64,000 bases of DNA from Bacillota bacterium (GCA_023414355.1 JAEZOB010000038.1:1-64000); one strand, 5' to 3'. Counted from the first letter of the stretch, positions 16,551 through 25,912 are shown. Program-made: numbers and translations. Notes: generated from the letters alone by a model not told the origin.

Positions 16551-17996
16551 TTAATTACCTGTTGCCAGAAGCTTCTGTTTGCCGACACCTCTCATTTCAA
16601 TCACCGGTACTCCCTTACCTTCGATATAATCTCTGGTAATCATTACTCTTCCGATATTCTCATCCTTAGGAATCTCATACATGATATCCAGCATAATATC
16701 CTCCAGGATGGCACGCAGCGCCCTGGCTCCGGTCTTCTTCTCCATCGCCTTTTCCGCAATTGCCTCCAGCGCATCCGGTGCAAATGTAAGATCCACCTCA
16801 TCCATGGCCAACAGCTTCTGATACTGCTTTAATATCGCATTCTTGGGCTCCCTTAATACCTGGATCAGCATATCCTTGGTTAAACCTTCCAGAGAGAACA
16901 GAATTGGAAGTCTACCGAGGAACTCCGGTATCATACCGTATTCTCTCATATCATCTAAGTTCACCTTCTGGAGAAGGTTAGGTTCCTCATCGTATTTATC
17001 CTTCAAATCAGCCTGAAAGCCCATCGAGGACTGCTTATTCAGTCTGGCCTTAATAATCTTATCCAAATCCGGAAATGCTCCACCACAGATAAAAAGAATA
17101 TTCTGTGTATTCACGGTGGTCAGCGGAACCATAGCATTCTTGGAGGAAGCACCGACCGGCACCTCAACATTGCTTCCCTCCAAAAGCTTTAACAGTCCTT
17201 GCTGTACAGATTCACCACTGACATCTCGGCTGTTCGTATTGCGCTTCTTCGCTATCTTATCTATCTCGTCGATAAATACAATACCGCGCTCTGCCTTCTC
17301 TACGTCGTTACCTGCTGCCTGAAGAAGCTTTGAGATAACGCTCTCCACATCATCACCGATATAACCGGCCTCCGTTAGGGAAGTTGCATCTGTGATTGCC
17401 AGCGGAACATTCAAGAGTCTTGCCAGAGTTTTCACCAGATAGGTCTTTCCGCTTCCGGTTGGTCCGATCATCAGCATATTGGATTTCTCGATTTCAACAT
17501 CAGGCTCCGTCTGATTCCCAATTCTCTTGTAATGGTTATATACTCCTACCGAGATTACCTTCTTGGCACGCTCCTGGCCGATGATGAATTCATCCAGTTT
17601 TGCTTTTATGATATGAGGTGAAGGTATGTTTCTCCGGTCAAATTTCTCCTGCTCCTGTTTTTCTTCTTCCGTCTTTTTCTTCTTCAGCTTCTGTGCGTTC
17701 GGAATATCAGTGGGTATTCCGGACAGGTTCAACATACTCGGATTAATTCCCATCATTTGGAGATACGGATTATCCGGTTTGTTGATGGTATCAAAGGTCT
17801 TCTGCATACAGTCCGCACAGATACAAATCTGATTGGGAATATGAATCATCTTTCCCACCTTGCTTTCAGGGCGTCTGCAAAGATAGCAGATCTCTTCATA
17901 ATCTTCGTGGTCCTTCTGTTCCTCATTCTTCTTGTCGATATTCTCGTTATCCATGAGATTATCTATATTATTGTCATCAAACATATTATTGTTCAT
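16551..17996 (-). CDS. clpX: ClpX-like ATP-dependent unfoldase
   Basis: An AAA+ unfoldase of about 481 residues, longer than the usual 420. The N-terminal zinc-binding domain has CYLC and CADC Cys pairs at about 35-65, then a Lys/Glu-rich linker. The AAA+ part has GPTGSGKTYL (Walker A), FIDEIDKIAKK (Walker B), a pore loop GYIG instead of the usual GYVG and MGF at the ClpP-binding loop instead of IGF. GARALRAILE is sensor 2. MNNNMFDDNN is the start, as GGAGGAAAAG lies before it. clpP and tig are not adjacent, so this may be a second ClpX paralogue rather than the main one. Confidence 0.88.
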   Translation of the reverse strand: MNNNMFDDNNIDNLMDNENIDKKNEEQKDHEDYEEICYLCRRPESKVGKMIHIPNQICICADCMQKTFDTINKPDNPYLQMMGINPSMLNLSGIPTDIPNAQKLKKKKTEEEKQEQEKFDRRNIPSPHIIKAKLDEFIIGQERAKKVISVGVYNHYKRIGNQTEPDVEIEKSNMLMIGPTGSGKTYLVKTLARLLNVPLAITDATSLTEAGYIGDDVESVISKLLQAAGNDVEKAERGIVFIDEIDKIAKKRNTNSRDVSGESVQQGLLKLLEGSNVEVPVGASSKNAMVPLTTVNTQNILFICGGAFPDLDKIIKARLNKQSSMGFQADLKDKYDEEPNLLQKVNLDDMREYGMIPEFLGRLPILFSLEGLTKDMLIQVLREPKNAILKQYQKLLAMDEVDLTFAPDALEAIAEKAMEKKTGARALRAILEDIMLDIMYEIPKDENIGRVMITRDYIEGKGVPVIEMRGVGKQKLLATGN

Positions 17997-18182
17997 TCTT
18001 TTCCTCCAATCCGCCGCCATACGGCGGCACTATCACAAGTGAAAATGATTTATCTTTCACTCTTTTCCTCCGCTTGATCAGATGCCGACGGCTTCTACAT
18101 CGGCAGATTATATAGTAAATGCTGCTGCCTTTATACCGGCATCAGCGACCGCATCCGGGGTTATGTAACAGTATGATTCATT

Positions 18183-18211
18183 ATTATAGCCTATCCTCTC
18201 CTGTCACACAA
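18183..18211 (-). promoter_or_regulatory. Promoter of the clpX-like gene
   Basis: A perfect -10 TATAAT (18188-18183), 17-bp spacer and weak -35 TTGTGT (18211-18206). The leader would be about 180 nt and holds several short hairpins (for example TGCCGA/TCGGCA at about 18083-18105, CCGCCG/CGGCGG just before the gene). Confidence 0.55.
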
Positions 18212-18347
18212 TACTTGTTTCTTTAAGCTTTTATTAATATTCGATAAAAATTGATCTCCTTTTCTACAGTCTGTCCGATTGAATTCTGTCAATTGATCAC
18301 TCCATCTTTCGGAGAGAAGCCTTTACCTATTATAATAGGAAGAAGTA

Positions 18348-18378
18348 GGAAAATGTTTTGCATTAAAAAACATTTTCC
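18348..18378. repeat. 12-bp inverted repeat in the htrA-clpX gap
   Basis: GGAAAATGTTTT (18348-18359) and AAAACATTTTCC (18367-18378) with a 7-nt loop. It lies in the 440-bp noncoding stretch after htrA. No T-run follows on either strand. Confidence 0.6.
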
Positions 18379-18411
18379 GAAATATGAACCACTAAATTTC
18401 TTCCCAAAATA

Positions 18412-18448
18412 TTAGCCGGCTCTGAGCAATCATGCCAGTGCCGGCTAA
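18412..18448 (-). terminator. Probable terminator of htrA
   Basis: TTAGCCGGC/GCCGGCTAA, 9-bp arms with a 19-nt loop, 14 bp past the htrA stop, followed on the minus strand by TATTTTG. The weak U-run makes the call moderate. Confidence 0.5.
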
Positions 18449-18462
18449 AGAAAAGCTGTGTT

Positions 18463-20106
18463 TTATTTTTTTTCTTCAGAAGCCTTTAGGTTCGGATTCT
18501 GTCCAAGTTTCACCTTAACCGTGCTCTCCTTGTATTCTCCTGAGGATTTGCGCATATAGGTAACTGTAACCTCTGTTCCTACACGTTTACTGGTAACATA
18601 ATCCCTGAGCTGGGAGATGGAAGTAACCTCGACCTTATCCACCTTTGTGATGATATCATTTGCCAATAAGCCAGCCCTCTCGGCAGCACCACCCTCGGCA
18701 ACTTCGCTGATGAATACACCAATGGGCATATTATAGAACTTCGCCACGTCCTCAGTGACATCCGTTCCGCCAATTCCCAAGTAACCCTGATCCTTCTCCG
18801 CAAGGATTTCGCGAGTCATAAGTTCATTAATAATTGAGGTGGCTTTGGAAATCGGTATTGCATAGCCGATACCCTCAACCTCTGTTGAAGCATACTTCAC
18901 TGTATTGATACCGATTACTTCTCCGTTTGAATTGAGTAGAGCACCACCACTGTTCCCAGGGTTGATTGCCGCATCTGTCTGAAGAAGAACCATGGTCTTA
19001 CTTCCGTTATAAGCATCGGATACCTCAACCTCACGGTCCTTCGCACTGATGTAACCGACCGTGACTGACTGTCCGTAGCCCAGAGCATTTCCGATGGCGA
19101 CTGCTATTTCGCCAACCTTGACCTGGTCAGAATTACCAAGTTTTGCAAGGGAGATTTTATCCAGAGTTGACTGCTTGATTGTGGAGAGATCAATCGATAT
19201 GACAGCCAGATCTGCGGTAGCATCCGTACCCTTAATCACTGCCTCTGCCTGCTCTCCGTCGATAAAGGTAACCTTTATTTTATTCGCACCTTCCACCACA
19301 TGATTATTGGTTGCGATTAAGAGCTCTTTTTCCGTCTTGTTTACGATAAAGCCGGAACCGCTGCCTTCCATCTCCTGGCTATATTCCTGACCAAACCAAT
19401 CCGAGGTCTGCGTTACAGTGCAGTTTATGGATACGATGGATGGCATTGTCTTATCTAGGATACCGCTGATCTCTGAACGATCCTTTGTCGTAACTGTTCC
19501 CTGAGAGGTATAACCGATCTGATATGCAGTATCGGAAGCTGCATTGTCTGCAATTTCACTGAGAATAGCCGGAGAATTCGGATTTATCACTCTGACCAGC
19601 TGCTGGACACCCACAAAAGCAAGAGCTGCTATCGCACCGAAGCACAAAGCCTTTCCAATCAATTTCATTACTCTGCCGCCCGCACTGCTTTCCTTCTTTT
19701 TCTTTGCTTTTTGTGTTGTGGTCTGATAGACATTGCTTCCTCCATAACCGAAAGCCCCCTGTCCCTGAGTATAATTCCCGTAAGGATTATTGTTCATGTT
19801 AGAATATTGATGATTAGGACCTCCATAATTTGGGGTATTATAATAATATTGATTATTCTGATAAGGATTGCCATAATCCCTCTGAGGATTTTGACCATTG
19901 TTGTTATTGGGCATTTGTTCAGCCCAGAAGCTGTATTCCGGAATTTTATTATAAGGATTCTGATTAATGTTAGGCTGATTCATGTTTTGCTGATTATTCG
20001 AATTATTACTGGTATAACTATTGTTGTTATTATAGTTACTATTGTTATTCATGTTTAAAGCATCATTATTTTCCTGGTTTCGATTGTTGTTATCAAACTC
20101 TGCCAT
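18463..20106 (-). CDS. htrA: HtrA/DegP-type membrane serine protease
   Basis: A cell-surface quality-control protease of 547 residues. The first 130 residues are Asn/Gln/Tyr-rich and cytoplasmic, then a single membrane anchor (about 148-170, LIGKALCFGAIAALAFVGVQQL). The trypsin-like domain carries the catalytic triad His (TNNHVV), Asp (ATADLAVISI) and Ser (NPGNSGGALL). A C-terminal PDZ domain starts at DQGYLGIGG. The Asn-rich cytoplasmic tail is unusually long. The start has AAGGAG eight bases upstream. Its transcript begins with a 125-nt folded element, suggesting control at the RNA level. Confidence 0.95.
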   Translation of the reverse strand: MAEFDNNNRNQENNDALNMNNNSNYNNNNSYTSNNSNNQQNMNQPNINQNPYNKIPEYSFWAEQMPNNNNGQNPQRDYGNPYQNNQYYYNTPNYGGPNHQYSNMNNNPYGNYTQGQGAFGYGGSNVYQTTTQKAKKKKESSAGGRVMKLIGKALCFGAIAALAFVGVQQLVRVINPNSPAILSEIADNAASDTAYQIGYTSQGTVTTKDRSEISGILDKTMPSIVSINCTVTQTSDWFGQEYSQEMEGSGSGFIVNKTEKELLIATNNHVVEGANKIKVTFIDGEQAEAVIKGTDATADLAVISIDLSTIKQSTLDKISLAKLGNSDQVKVGEIAVAIGNALGYGQSVTVGYISAKDREVEVSDAYNGSKTMVLLQTDAAINPGNSGGALLNSNGEVIGINTVKYASTEVEGIGYAIPISKATSIINELMTREILAEKDQGYLGIGGTDVTEDVAKFYNMPIGVFISEVAEGGAAERAGLLANDIITKVDKVEVTSISQLRDYVTSKRVGTEVTVTYMRKSSGEYKESTVKVKLGQNPNLKASEEKK

Positions 20107-20164
20107 ATGAATTCTCCTTTCAACAGAAATAGTGATTCTTGATCAAATTTTATGTGGTTAGTCC

Positions 20165-20289
20165 GACAAAAGATCCGGCTGATATAATCAACCGGATAGC
20201 TTGCATAAGAAAGTCTCTGGAAAGACGCCTTTCCGAGGACTTTCTTATGTAAGCTTATCATGTCACCTTCGGTGTCATGACCTTTTGTC
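20165..20289 (-). promoter_or_regulatory. Four-way-junction RNA element in the htrA leader
   Basis: Four helices tile the segment with almost no unpaired bases. P1 is 20165-20172 with 20282-20289 (GACAAAAG/CTTTTGTC). The three arms are 20173-20197 (11 bp), 20199-20254 (17 bp with one mismatch, then an inner GGAAAG/CTTTCC helix) and 20257-20281 (11 bp with one mismatch and a GAA loop). It starts within about ten bases of the predicted transcript start and ends 59 bp before the htrA start. I do not recognise a known riboswitch class. It could be a regulator, a stability element or the remnant of a small mobile element. Confidence 0.7.
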
Positions 20290-20302
20290 CTCTTAAAACT
20301 CT

Positions 20303-20332
20303 ATTATATAGTTTATCAGCACATTGTGTACA
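20303..20332 (-). promoter_or_regulatory. Promoter of htrA
   Basis: A perfect -10 TATAAT (20308-20303) with an 18-bp spacer and a -35 TGTACA (20332-20327). Transcription would start near 20296, just ahead of the four-way junction. Confidence 0.6.
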
Positions 20333-20406
20333 GTTTGTGAAAAAACTGCGAAATAATCTTTAAATTGTCAGCGCTTTGTAAAACATTCTTAAGAAAAATT
20401 TTGTTG

Positions 20407-20435
20407 TTGAAATCTGCACAATCATGTATTATAGT
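20407..20435 (+). promoter_or_regulatory. Promoter of the sugar transferase gene
   Basis: -35 TTGAAA (20407-20412), 17-bp spacer, -10 TATAGT (20430-20435); one mismatch in each box. Confidence 0.65.
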
Positions 20436-20498
20436 AGAGAAGTTAATCAAAAGTAAACGTGACTATTCATAGTAAAATTATATAAAGTAGGTGTCGAT

Positions 20499-21920
20499 AT
20501 GATTAAAGATAATCAAAAAATGTTTAACAGAGTTCATGTTCTTATGGATGCCTGTATTATCGTTATTGCTTACCTTCTAACCTATTATCTTCGATTTTAT
20601 AGTCCTTTGACCTATCTTTCCAGGTTTCGGGTAGAACCGCGGACCTTCTATCCCCTCGGGATCTATGCTCAAAGCCTGATATTTTTAGTGCCTTTATACT
20701 TATTTATATATTATTTTGCTCATCTTTATACTCCTAAGAGAGGAAAACGAAGATGGATCGAGATCTTTAATATCGTCCTCGCCAATACCTTCGGTATCGC
20801 ATTCTTCTTCTCCTACCTGTATATTACGAAAGAATTTAATATTTCACGATATTTTCTTGGTTTATTCTATTGCCTGAATATCCTTCTCAGCATTGTAGCA
20901 AGAATGTCTCTTGCACAAGCCTTAAGAGTTGCAAGGCGTAAGGGATATAATCTGAAGCATGTACTTATGGTGGGCTACGGACACGCAGCCGAGGCGTATA
21001 TAGACAGGATCTTTGCCAATCCTCAGTGGGGCTATTACATTCATGGAATTCTGGATGATAACATTGAAGTCGGAACCATGTATAAGAAGGTTCCTGTCAT
21101 TGGAAGCATTTCCCACCTGGAATCCTTCTTGTCAAAGATGACGCTGGACGAAATTGCAATCACCTTAAGCGTCAATGAATATGAAAAGCTGGAGGACATC
21201 GTAGCCATCTGTGAAAAGTCCGGTGTCCACACCAAATTTGTCCCTGACTACTATAGCTTCATTCCGACTACACCTTATACCGAAGATTTATTCGGACTTC
21301 CGGTAATTAATATAAGAAATGTCCCCCTCAGTAATACCTACAACCGTATCGTCAAAAGGCTTGTGGATATCGCAGGTGCAAGCTTTGCATTACTGCTTTT
21401 CTCAATACCGATGCTGCTCGTTGCTGCGATTATTAAGATTACCTCACCCGGCCCGGTCATTTTCACCCAGGTCCGGATCGGCAAGCACAACAAACAGTTT
21501 AAGATGTATAAATTCCGTTCCATGGAAATCCAGCGTGACCATGATGAAAAGAAAGCCTGGACAACCAAAAATGATCCCCGTGTTACCGGAATAGGTAAAT
21601 TCATCCGCAAAACCAGCATTGATGAATTCCCTCAGTTCTTCAATGTGCTGAAGGGAGACATGAGTCTGGTCGGGCCAAGACCGGAACGACCATTTTTCGT
21701 GGACAAGTTCAAGGAGGAAATTCCCCGCTACATGATTAAGCACCAAGTATCTCCGGGTCTCACCGGTTGGGCGCAGATTAACGGTTACCGCGGAGACACC
21801 TCAATTCGCAAGCGAATCGACCACGACCTCTACTATATTGAAAATTGGACCTTAGGGCTTGATTTTAAAATTATGTTTTTAACAATATTCAAAGGTTTCA
21901 TTAATAAGAATGCATATTAA
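20499..21920 (+). CDS. Polyprenyl-phosphate sugar phosphotransferase (initiating enzyme)
   Basis: A membrane enzyme of 473 residues that loads the first sugar phosphate onto undecaprenyl phosphate to start a cell-surface polymer. Four or five N-terminal helices (about 15-140) precede a Rossmann-like domain (LMVGYGHAAEAYIDRI). The bacterial sugar-transferase domain (about 285-473) follows, with KRLVDIAGA, SPGPVIFTQVRIG, MYKFRSM, TSIDEFPQFFNVLKGDMSLVGPRPE and the closing GLTGWAQINGYRG. The sugar cannot be read from sequence. It is followed by an LCP ligase and faces a teichoic-acid-type locus, so it probably starts that polymer or a linked glycan. Confidence 0.93.
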   Translation: MIKDNQKMFNRVHVLMDACIIVIAYLLTYYLRFYSPLTYLSRFRVEPRTFYPLGIYAQSLIFLVPLYLFIYYFAHLYTPKRGKRRWIEIFNIVLANTFGIAFFFSYLYITKEFNISRYFLGLFYCLNILLSIVARMSLAQALRVARRKGYNLKHVLMVGYGHAAEAYIDRIFANPQWGYYIHGILDDNIEVGTMYKKVPVIGSISHLESFLSKMTLDEIAITLSVNEYEKLEDIVAICEKSGVHTKFVPDYYSFIPTTPYTEDLFGLPVINIRNVPLSNTYNRIVKRLVDIAGASFALLLFSIPMLLVAAIIKITSPGPVIFTQVRIGKHNKQFKMYKFRSMEIQRDHDEKKAWTTKNDPRVTGIGKFIRKTSIDEFPQFFNVLKGDMSLVGPRPERPFFVDKFKEEIPRYMIKHQVSPGLTGWAQINGYRGDTSIRKRIDHDLYYIENWTLGLDFKIMFLTIFKGFINKNAY

Positions 21921-21967
21921 GCTTATTGATCTGATAAACCGGAAAGGCAAGGTAAAAAGACAAAACA

Positions 21968-22984
21968 ATGGCACAAGAAGAAAAGAAAAAGAAGAAAAGT
22001 AAACTAGTGATCATTCTGGTCGTAGAAATTTTAATTATACTGCTTATTTTCATAGGTGTTTTCATAAACGACAAAATGACCAAAATCCAGTTCAACAACA
22101 GTGATGATGCAAGCATACAGACAAATGCTGAGGTAGAACTGAAGGGCTATCGTAATATCGCATTATTTGGTGTTGATTCAAGAGAAAATGCTCTGGAGAA
22201 AAGCACCCACAGCGATACCATCATCGTAGCAAGCATCAATAACAAGACAAAGGATGTAAAGCTTGCCTCCATCTACCGTGATACCTATGTTAATATTCCC
22301 GGTGAGGAATACACTAAAATCAACGCGGCATACTTCAAGGGCGGTTATTCACTGGCACTCAGCACCATCAACACCAACTTTGATTTGGATGTCAAAGAAT
22401 TCATCACCGTTAATTTTGATTCTATCGTAAAATCAATCGATATGCTCGGCGGTATCGAACTGGATATTACCAATAGCGAATTGAAATACTTAAACGGTTA
22501 TGTAAGATCCTTAAATAAAATCAACGGAACCAATGTTCCAGGCCTCAAATCAGCCGGAACCCAGCTGGTCAACGGTACACAGGCAACCGCTTATGCAAGA
22601 ATTCGATATACCAAGGGCGGTGATTTCAAACGTGCAGAACGTCAAAGAATCGTGGTTACCAAGATGTTTGAGAAAATCAAGAAAGCCGACCTGGCTACCA
22701 CCAACAAAATCATTGATGAAATGCTTCCTCAGGTATATACAAACCTGTCCACAGGCGATATCCTTTCTCTGGCAAAGGATGTGCTCTCCTATAACATCGT
22801 GGACAATACCGGTTTCCCGTTTGAAAAGGATGCACATACATATAAAAAGGTATCCTATGTATTCCCGATTGATTTGTCAGCGAATGTAACAAAGCTGCAT
22901 GAATTCCTGTTCAATGAGACCGGTTATGTACCCAGCACTAAGGTTCAGGAGTATTCCTCCTATATCGAAGGAATCAGACAGTAG
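21968..22984 (+). CDS. LytR-CpsA-Psr family ligase
   Basis: A 338-residue extracellular LCP protein that moves lipid-linked polymers onto peptidoglycan. A basic tail (EEKKKKKSK) and a membrane helix (about 13-35) anchor it. The LCP domain starts at NIALFGVDSRE and has SDTIIVASIN, KLASIYRDTYV (pyrophosphate-binding Arg), INAAYFKGG and TAYARIRYTKGGDFKRAERQRIV. Length and order fit LytR. It is 47 bp after the sugar transferase and ends at a strong terminator. Confidence 0.95.
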   Translation: MAQEEKKKKKSKLVIILVVEILIILLIFIGVFINDKMTKIQFNNSDDASIQTNAEVELKGYRNIALFGVDSRENALEKSTHSDTIIVASINNKTKDVKLASIYRDTYVNIPGEEYTKINAAYFKGGYSLALSTINTNFDLDVKEFITVNFDSIVKSIDMLGGIELDITNSELKYLNGYVRSLNKINGTNVPGLKSAGTQLVNGTQATAYARIRYTKGGDFKRAERQRIVVTKMFEKIKKADLATTNKIIDEMLPQVYTNLSTGDILSLAKDVLSYNIVDNTGFPFEKDAHTYKKVSYVFPIDLSANVTKLHEFLFNETGYVPSTKVQEYSSYIEGIRQ

Positions 22985-23049
22985 TAAAATATAAGTCGTA
23001 TAAAATAATTACATTCATATATTCAAAGGACTTAAGCGCCTGCGAATCT

Positions 23050-23078
23050 AAAACGTCCGGTTATTTACCGGACGTTTT
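23050..23078 (+). terminator. Intrinsic terminator
   Basis: A perfect 11-bp hairpin AAAACGTCCGG/CCGGACGTTTT with a 7-nt loop and a following TATTATT. It ends the LCP gene and, being A-rich on the other arm, may also stop the converging wall-polymer operon. Confidence 0.9.
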
Positions 23079-23140
23079 TATTATTCTATTTCAACTAATT
23101 TCTAAATCATAATGCAAATCATATGCTCGTACCGTTAATC

Positions 23141-24289
23141 CTACTTTTGCTTCAAAAGCTCCAGAAGACGTTCTGTCGCATTGCCGTCTGTGTATAAATA
23201 ATGATTATTAATAAATTCCTCCACCTTACTCTGCTGAAACCCTTGATCTCTGATGATGTCCAGCACCTCCCTGCAGCTATGCGCTACGGGACCCGGTACG
23301 AAGGTCTCATAATCATAATAAAAACCTCTGCCCTGATCCGAAAATTCTTCATAATCATAAGCATAGAATATCATCGGACGCTTCATCAGACAATATTCGA
23401 AAATAATGGATGAATAATCCGTAATCAGGATATCTGCCGCCATCAATACCGTATTGACATCCTGTTCAAAAGACAGCTGACAAATATTCTTGCCCAACTG
23501 CCGCTTTTCGAAGGAATGGGCGACATGAGGATGAAGGCGCAGGCCAAGACAGTATTCCTCCGGCAGGTTCTGGTTCATTTCCTCCAGGAGCTCTATCAGC
23601 CTGGGATTCTGTTCTTTATTATCCCGAAAGGTGGGCGCATACAATATTAGCTTCTTATCTTCAGGTATCCCATATTTTTGATAGATATATTTCTTGTAGG
23701 GATTCTTTTTACAGATCTTTATCTCACTTAACCTTCTGAAGAATTCATCACTTTTTGGAAGACCAATGGCATAGACATTCTCTTCCTTGACTCCAAAGGC
23801 TCCTGAATATAAGCTCTTCATATCAGGTGAATTCACGATCAGGTGGGTAATATTTGAATTTGCTCTTTTCTCCAGGTTTTTCAATTTCCCTGTATTAGTA
23901 TCCTGTCCAAATTTCTTAATGGTGCCTGTTCCGTGCCAGAGTTGTACTACCTTAGTTCCTCTTCTTTTGTGTAGGTAGGCATAGGGCAAAAAAACATTAT
24001 CCATCAATATAATTTCTGCTTTTGCCAGCTCATAGGCTTTACGAAAGAAGAAATTGAGGAGGCATTTCAAATTCGAAAAACTTTCCACTGCCCTGATATC
24101 ACTTTGCGTCAGAAAGGAAAAACTATAATTCAAATCCGCCTTTTGCATCGCCCGAAAGACGATACTGACATTACTGCCTACTCCCTCGTCATGGGTCATG
24201 ATGCAGAAAACTCTCTTCTCCTTGATAGGTACCAGCCTGCAGATCTGATAGATCAATGCAAACAAGTAATACCCGATCGTCTTTTTCAT
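23141..24289 (-). CDS. CDP-glycerol glycerophosphotransferase family protein
   Basis: A 382-residue TagB/TagF-family enzyme that adds glycerol phosphate units to a lipid-linked acceptor at the inner membrane face. Family motifs are KVVQLWHGTGTIKKFG, LIVNSPDM, YAIGLPKSDEFF, ILYAPTFRDN, LRLHPHV and ADILITDYSSIIFEYCLM. Its start overlaps the end of the next upstream transferase by four bases. Of the three such enzymes here, it is the least like the other two (WHGTGTI instead of WHGTPLK), so it may be the primer or linkage enzyme; that is inference. Confidence 0.88.
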   Translation of the reverse strand: MKKTIGYYLFALIYQICRLVPIKEKRVFCIMTHDEGVGSNVSIVFRAMQKADLNYSFSFLTQSDIRAVESFSNLKCLLNFFFRKAYELAKAEIILMDNVFLPYAYLHKRRGTKVVQLWHGTGTIKKFGQDTNTGKLKNLEKRANSNITHLIVNSPDMKSLYSGAFGVKEENVYAIGLPKSDEFFRRLSEIKICKKNPYKKYIYQKYGIPEDKKLILYAPTFRDNKEQNPRLIELLEEMNQNLPEEYCLGLRLHPHVAHSFEKRQLGKNICQLSFEQDVNTVLMAADILITDYSSIIFEYCLMKRPMIFYAYDYEEFSDQGRGFYYDYETFVPGPVAHSCREVLDIIRDQGFQQSKVEEFINNHYLYTDGNATERLLELLKQK

Positions 24290-25491
24290 AACAGCTTCCT
24301 CCGAATCAGCTCCACAACCTGTTCCGAAGCATGTCCGTCATCAGCATGATTATATTTTTGGTAAAATGCTTCCTGCTTTTCTCTGTAGAGGGAAACATCA
24401 TAGTTTTTAATGGAAGCGATTAATTCCTCTGTTCTCTGTGTAACCGGACCGGGTGCTTCTGCCAGGAAATCGAAATAAAAACCACGAAGCGTATCCTTAT
24501 ATTCCTCTAAATCATAACAGAAGAACAGCATCGGCCGTTTAAGCAGGCTATAATCGAACATAACAGAAGAGTAATCCGTGATCATCATATCTGATACCAG
24601 ATAAAGATCAGAGATATCATAGCTTAAGTCACAGGAATAAATGAAGCCTCGGTAAGGAGTCCAGTCAATCTGATCCATCACCAGATAGTGATACTTTACG
24701 ATCATCACAGTATCTTCTCCCAGTTCATCCCGAAGGGCATGAAAATCCAGTGGAGGATTGAACTTGTACTTCCCCTTACCGTAAAACTCATTGTCACGCC
24801 AGGTAGGTGCATAGAGAATAATGCGTTTATCCAAAGGTATTCCAAGACGTTTCTTTAATTCCGTAATATCCTTTTCGTTATTCTTTGCAAAAAGCACATC
24901 ATTTCTGGGATATCCTATCTCCAGCATCTCCTTGCTAAAACCAAACGCCCTGCGAAAGATTTCAGTTGAGAAATGATTTTGGGAGACCAGATAATCCCAG
25001 GTCTGGGCATTCTCATAGAAATTCTTCTTGTAATTATCGATACCTTTCTCTCCCGCCATATGAACAGTATCCATGTCCAGAGCGAGCTTCTTTAAAGGTG
25101 TCCCATGCCAGGTCTGGATATAAGTACATTCCGGTCTTTTTATGATATATTTGGGTAATCTGGTATCACATACCCACGTACCGGCTACAGCAAATAAATA
25201 GAAGTATTTCAGTCTGGTTCTCTTTACGGCCATTGCCGCTCCGGGTAATTCGGTTTCCGGATTCTCCAGGATGAAATAACAGCGATAACTGCGATCCAGT
25301 CCCTGTCGCACCATCTCTTCATAGATAGCTTTGGGGCTGCCGGTATAGTTCCTGCCGAGATTACTCTCGAAAAGAATGATTCTTTTATCAACAGGCAGTA
25401 GCTTCACAGCGAGTCTGTAAACGAATAATACCGCTTTTTTCGCTAACTTCTTTAACTTTTTAATAACTTTATTTACTGCATCCATGAGCAA
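24286..25491 (-). CDS. CDP-glycerol glycerophosphotransferase family protein
   Basis: A 401-residue TagF-like enzyme. Motifs: LFESNLGRNYTGSPKAIYEEM at the N-terminus, YIQTWHGTPLKKLA, IGYPRNDVLF, ILYAPTWRDNEFYGKG and MMITDYSSVMFDYSLLKRPMLF. It is close to the C-terminal half of the large fusion protein encoded at 27668. A TTG or an ATG two codons later could start it; a GAGGAG site fits the TTG better. It sits in one operon with tagD. Confidence 0.9.
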   Translation of the reverse strand: MLMDAVNKVIKKLKKLAKKAVLFVYRLAVKLLPVDKRIILFESNLGRNYTGSPKAIYEEMVRQGLDRSYRCYFILENPETELPGAAMAVKRTRLKYFYLFAVAGTWVCDTRLPKYIIKRPECTYIQTWHGTPLKKLALDMDTVHMAGEKGIDNYKKNFYENAQTWDYLVSQNHFSTEIFRRAFGFSKEMLEIGYPRNDVLFAKNNEKDITELKKRLGIPLDKRIILYAPTWRDNEFYGKGKYKFNPPLDFHALRDELGEDTVMIVKYHYLVMDQIDWTPYRGFIYSCDLSYDISDLYLVSDMMITDYSSVMFDYSLLKRPMLFFCYDLEEYKDTLRGFYFDFLAEAPGPVTQRTEELIASIKNYDVSLYREKQEAFYQKYNHADDGHASEQVVELIRRKLL

Positions 25492-25504
25492 CTCTCATTC
25501 TCCT

Positions 25505-25912
25505 CTATTCGGATTTCTTCTGTGCACCAAGGTTAAGATCCTGCTTGATCTTTGTAGTAGAAATACCGTCTGTACGAGGAAGATATACCACCTCGCAATA
25601 ATCCTTCAGAAAATCGAACTGACCCTTCCAGTCATCTCCCATCACAAATACATCGATTTGATTGTCAACCACATCCTGAATTTTCTGCTCCCAGGTATAC
25701 TCAGGAAGAACCTCGTCCACATACTTAATTGCTTCAAGGATAATCTTTCTATCCTCATAGCTGTGATACGCTGTCTTATGCTTAATCGCATTGAACTCGT
25801 CGGAGGAAAGAACCACCACAAGATAATCCCCCAGCTCCCTAGCTCTTCTTAACAGGTTAATATGTCCTACATGCAGTAAATCATAAGTACCATACGTAAT
25901 TACTTTCTTCAT
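25505..25912 (-). CDS. tagD: Glycerol-3-phosphate cytidylyltransferase TagD
   Basis: Makes CDP-glycerol from CTP and sn-glycerol 3-phosphate, the donor for the neighbouring glycerophosphotransferases. The 135-residue protein shows the nucleotidyltransferase pattern TYGTYDLLHVGHINLLRRA (HVGH), GDDWKGQFDFL and the closing GISTTKIKQDL. Length and sequence match TagD/GCT closely, and the neighbours make the role firm. Confidence 0.95.
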   Translation of the reverse strand: MKKVITYGTYDLLHVGHINLLRRARELGDYLVVVLSSDEFNAIKHKTAYHSYEDRKIILEAIKYVDEVLPEYTWEQKIQDVVDNQIDVFVMGDDWKGQFDFLKDYCEVVYLPRTDGISTTKIKQDLNLGAQKKSE

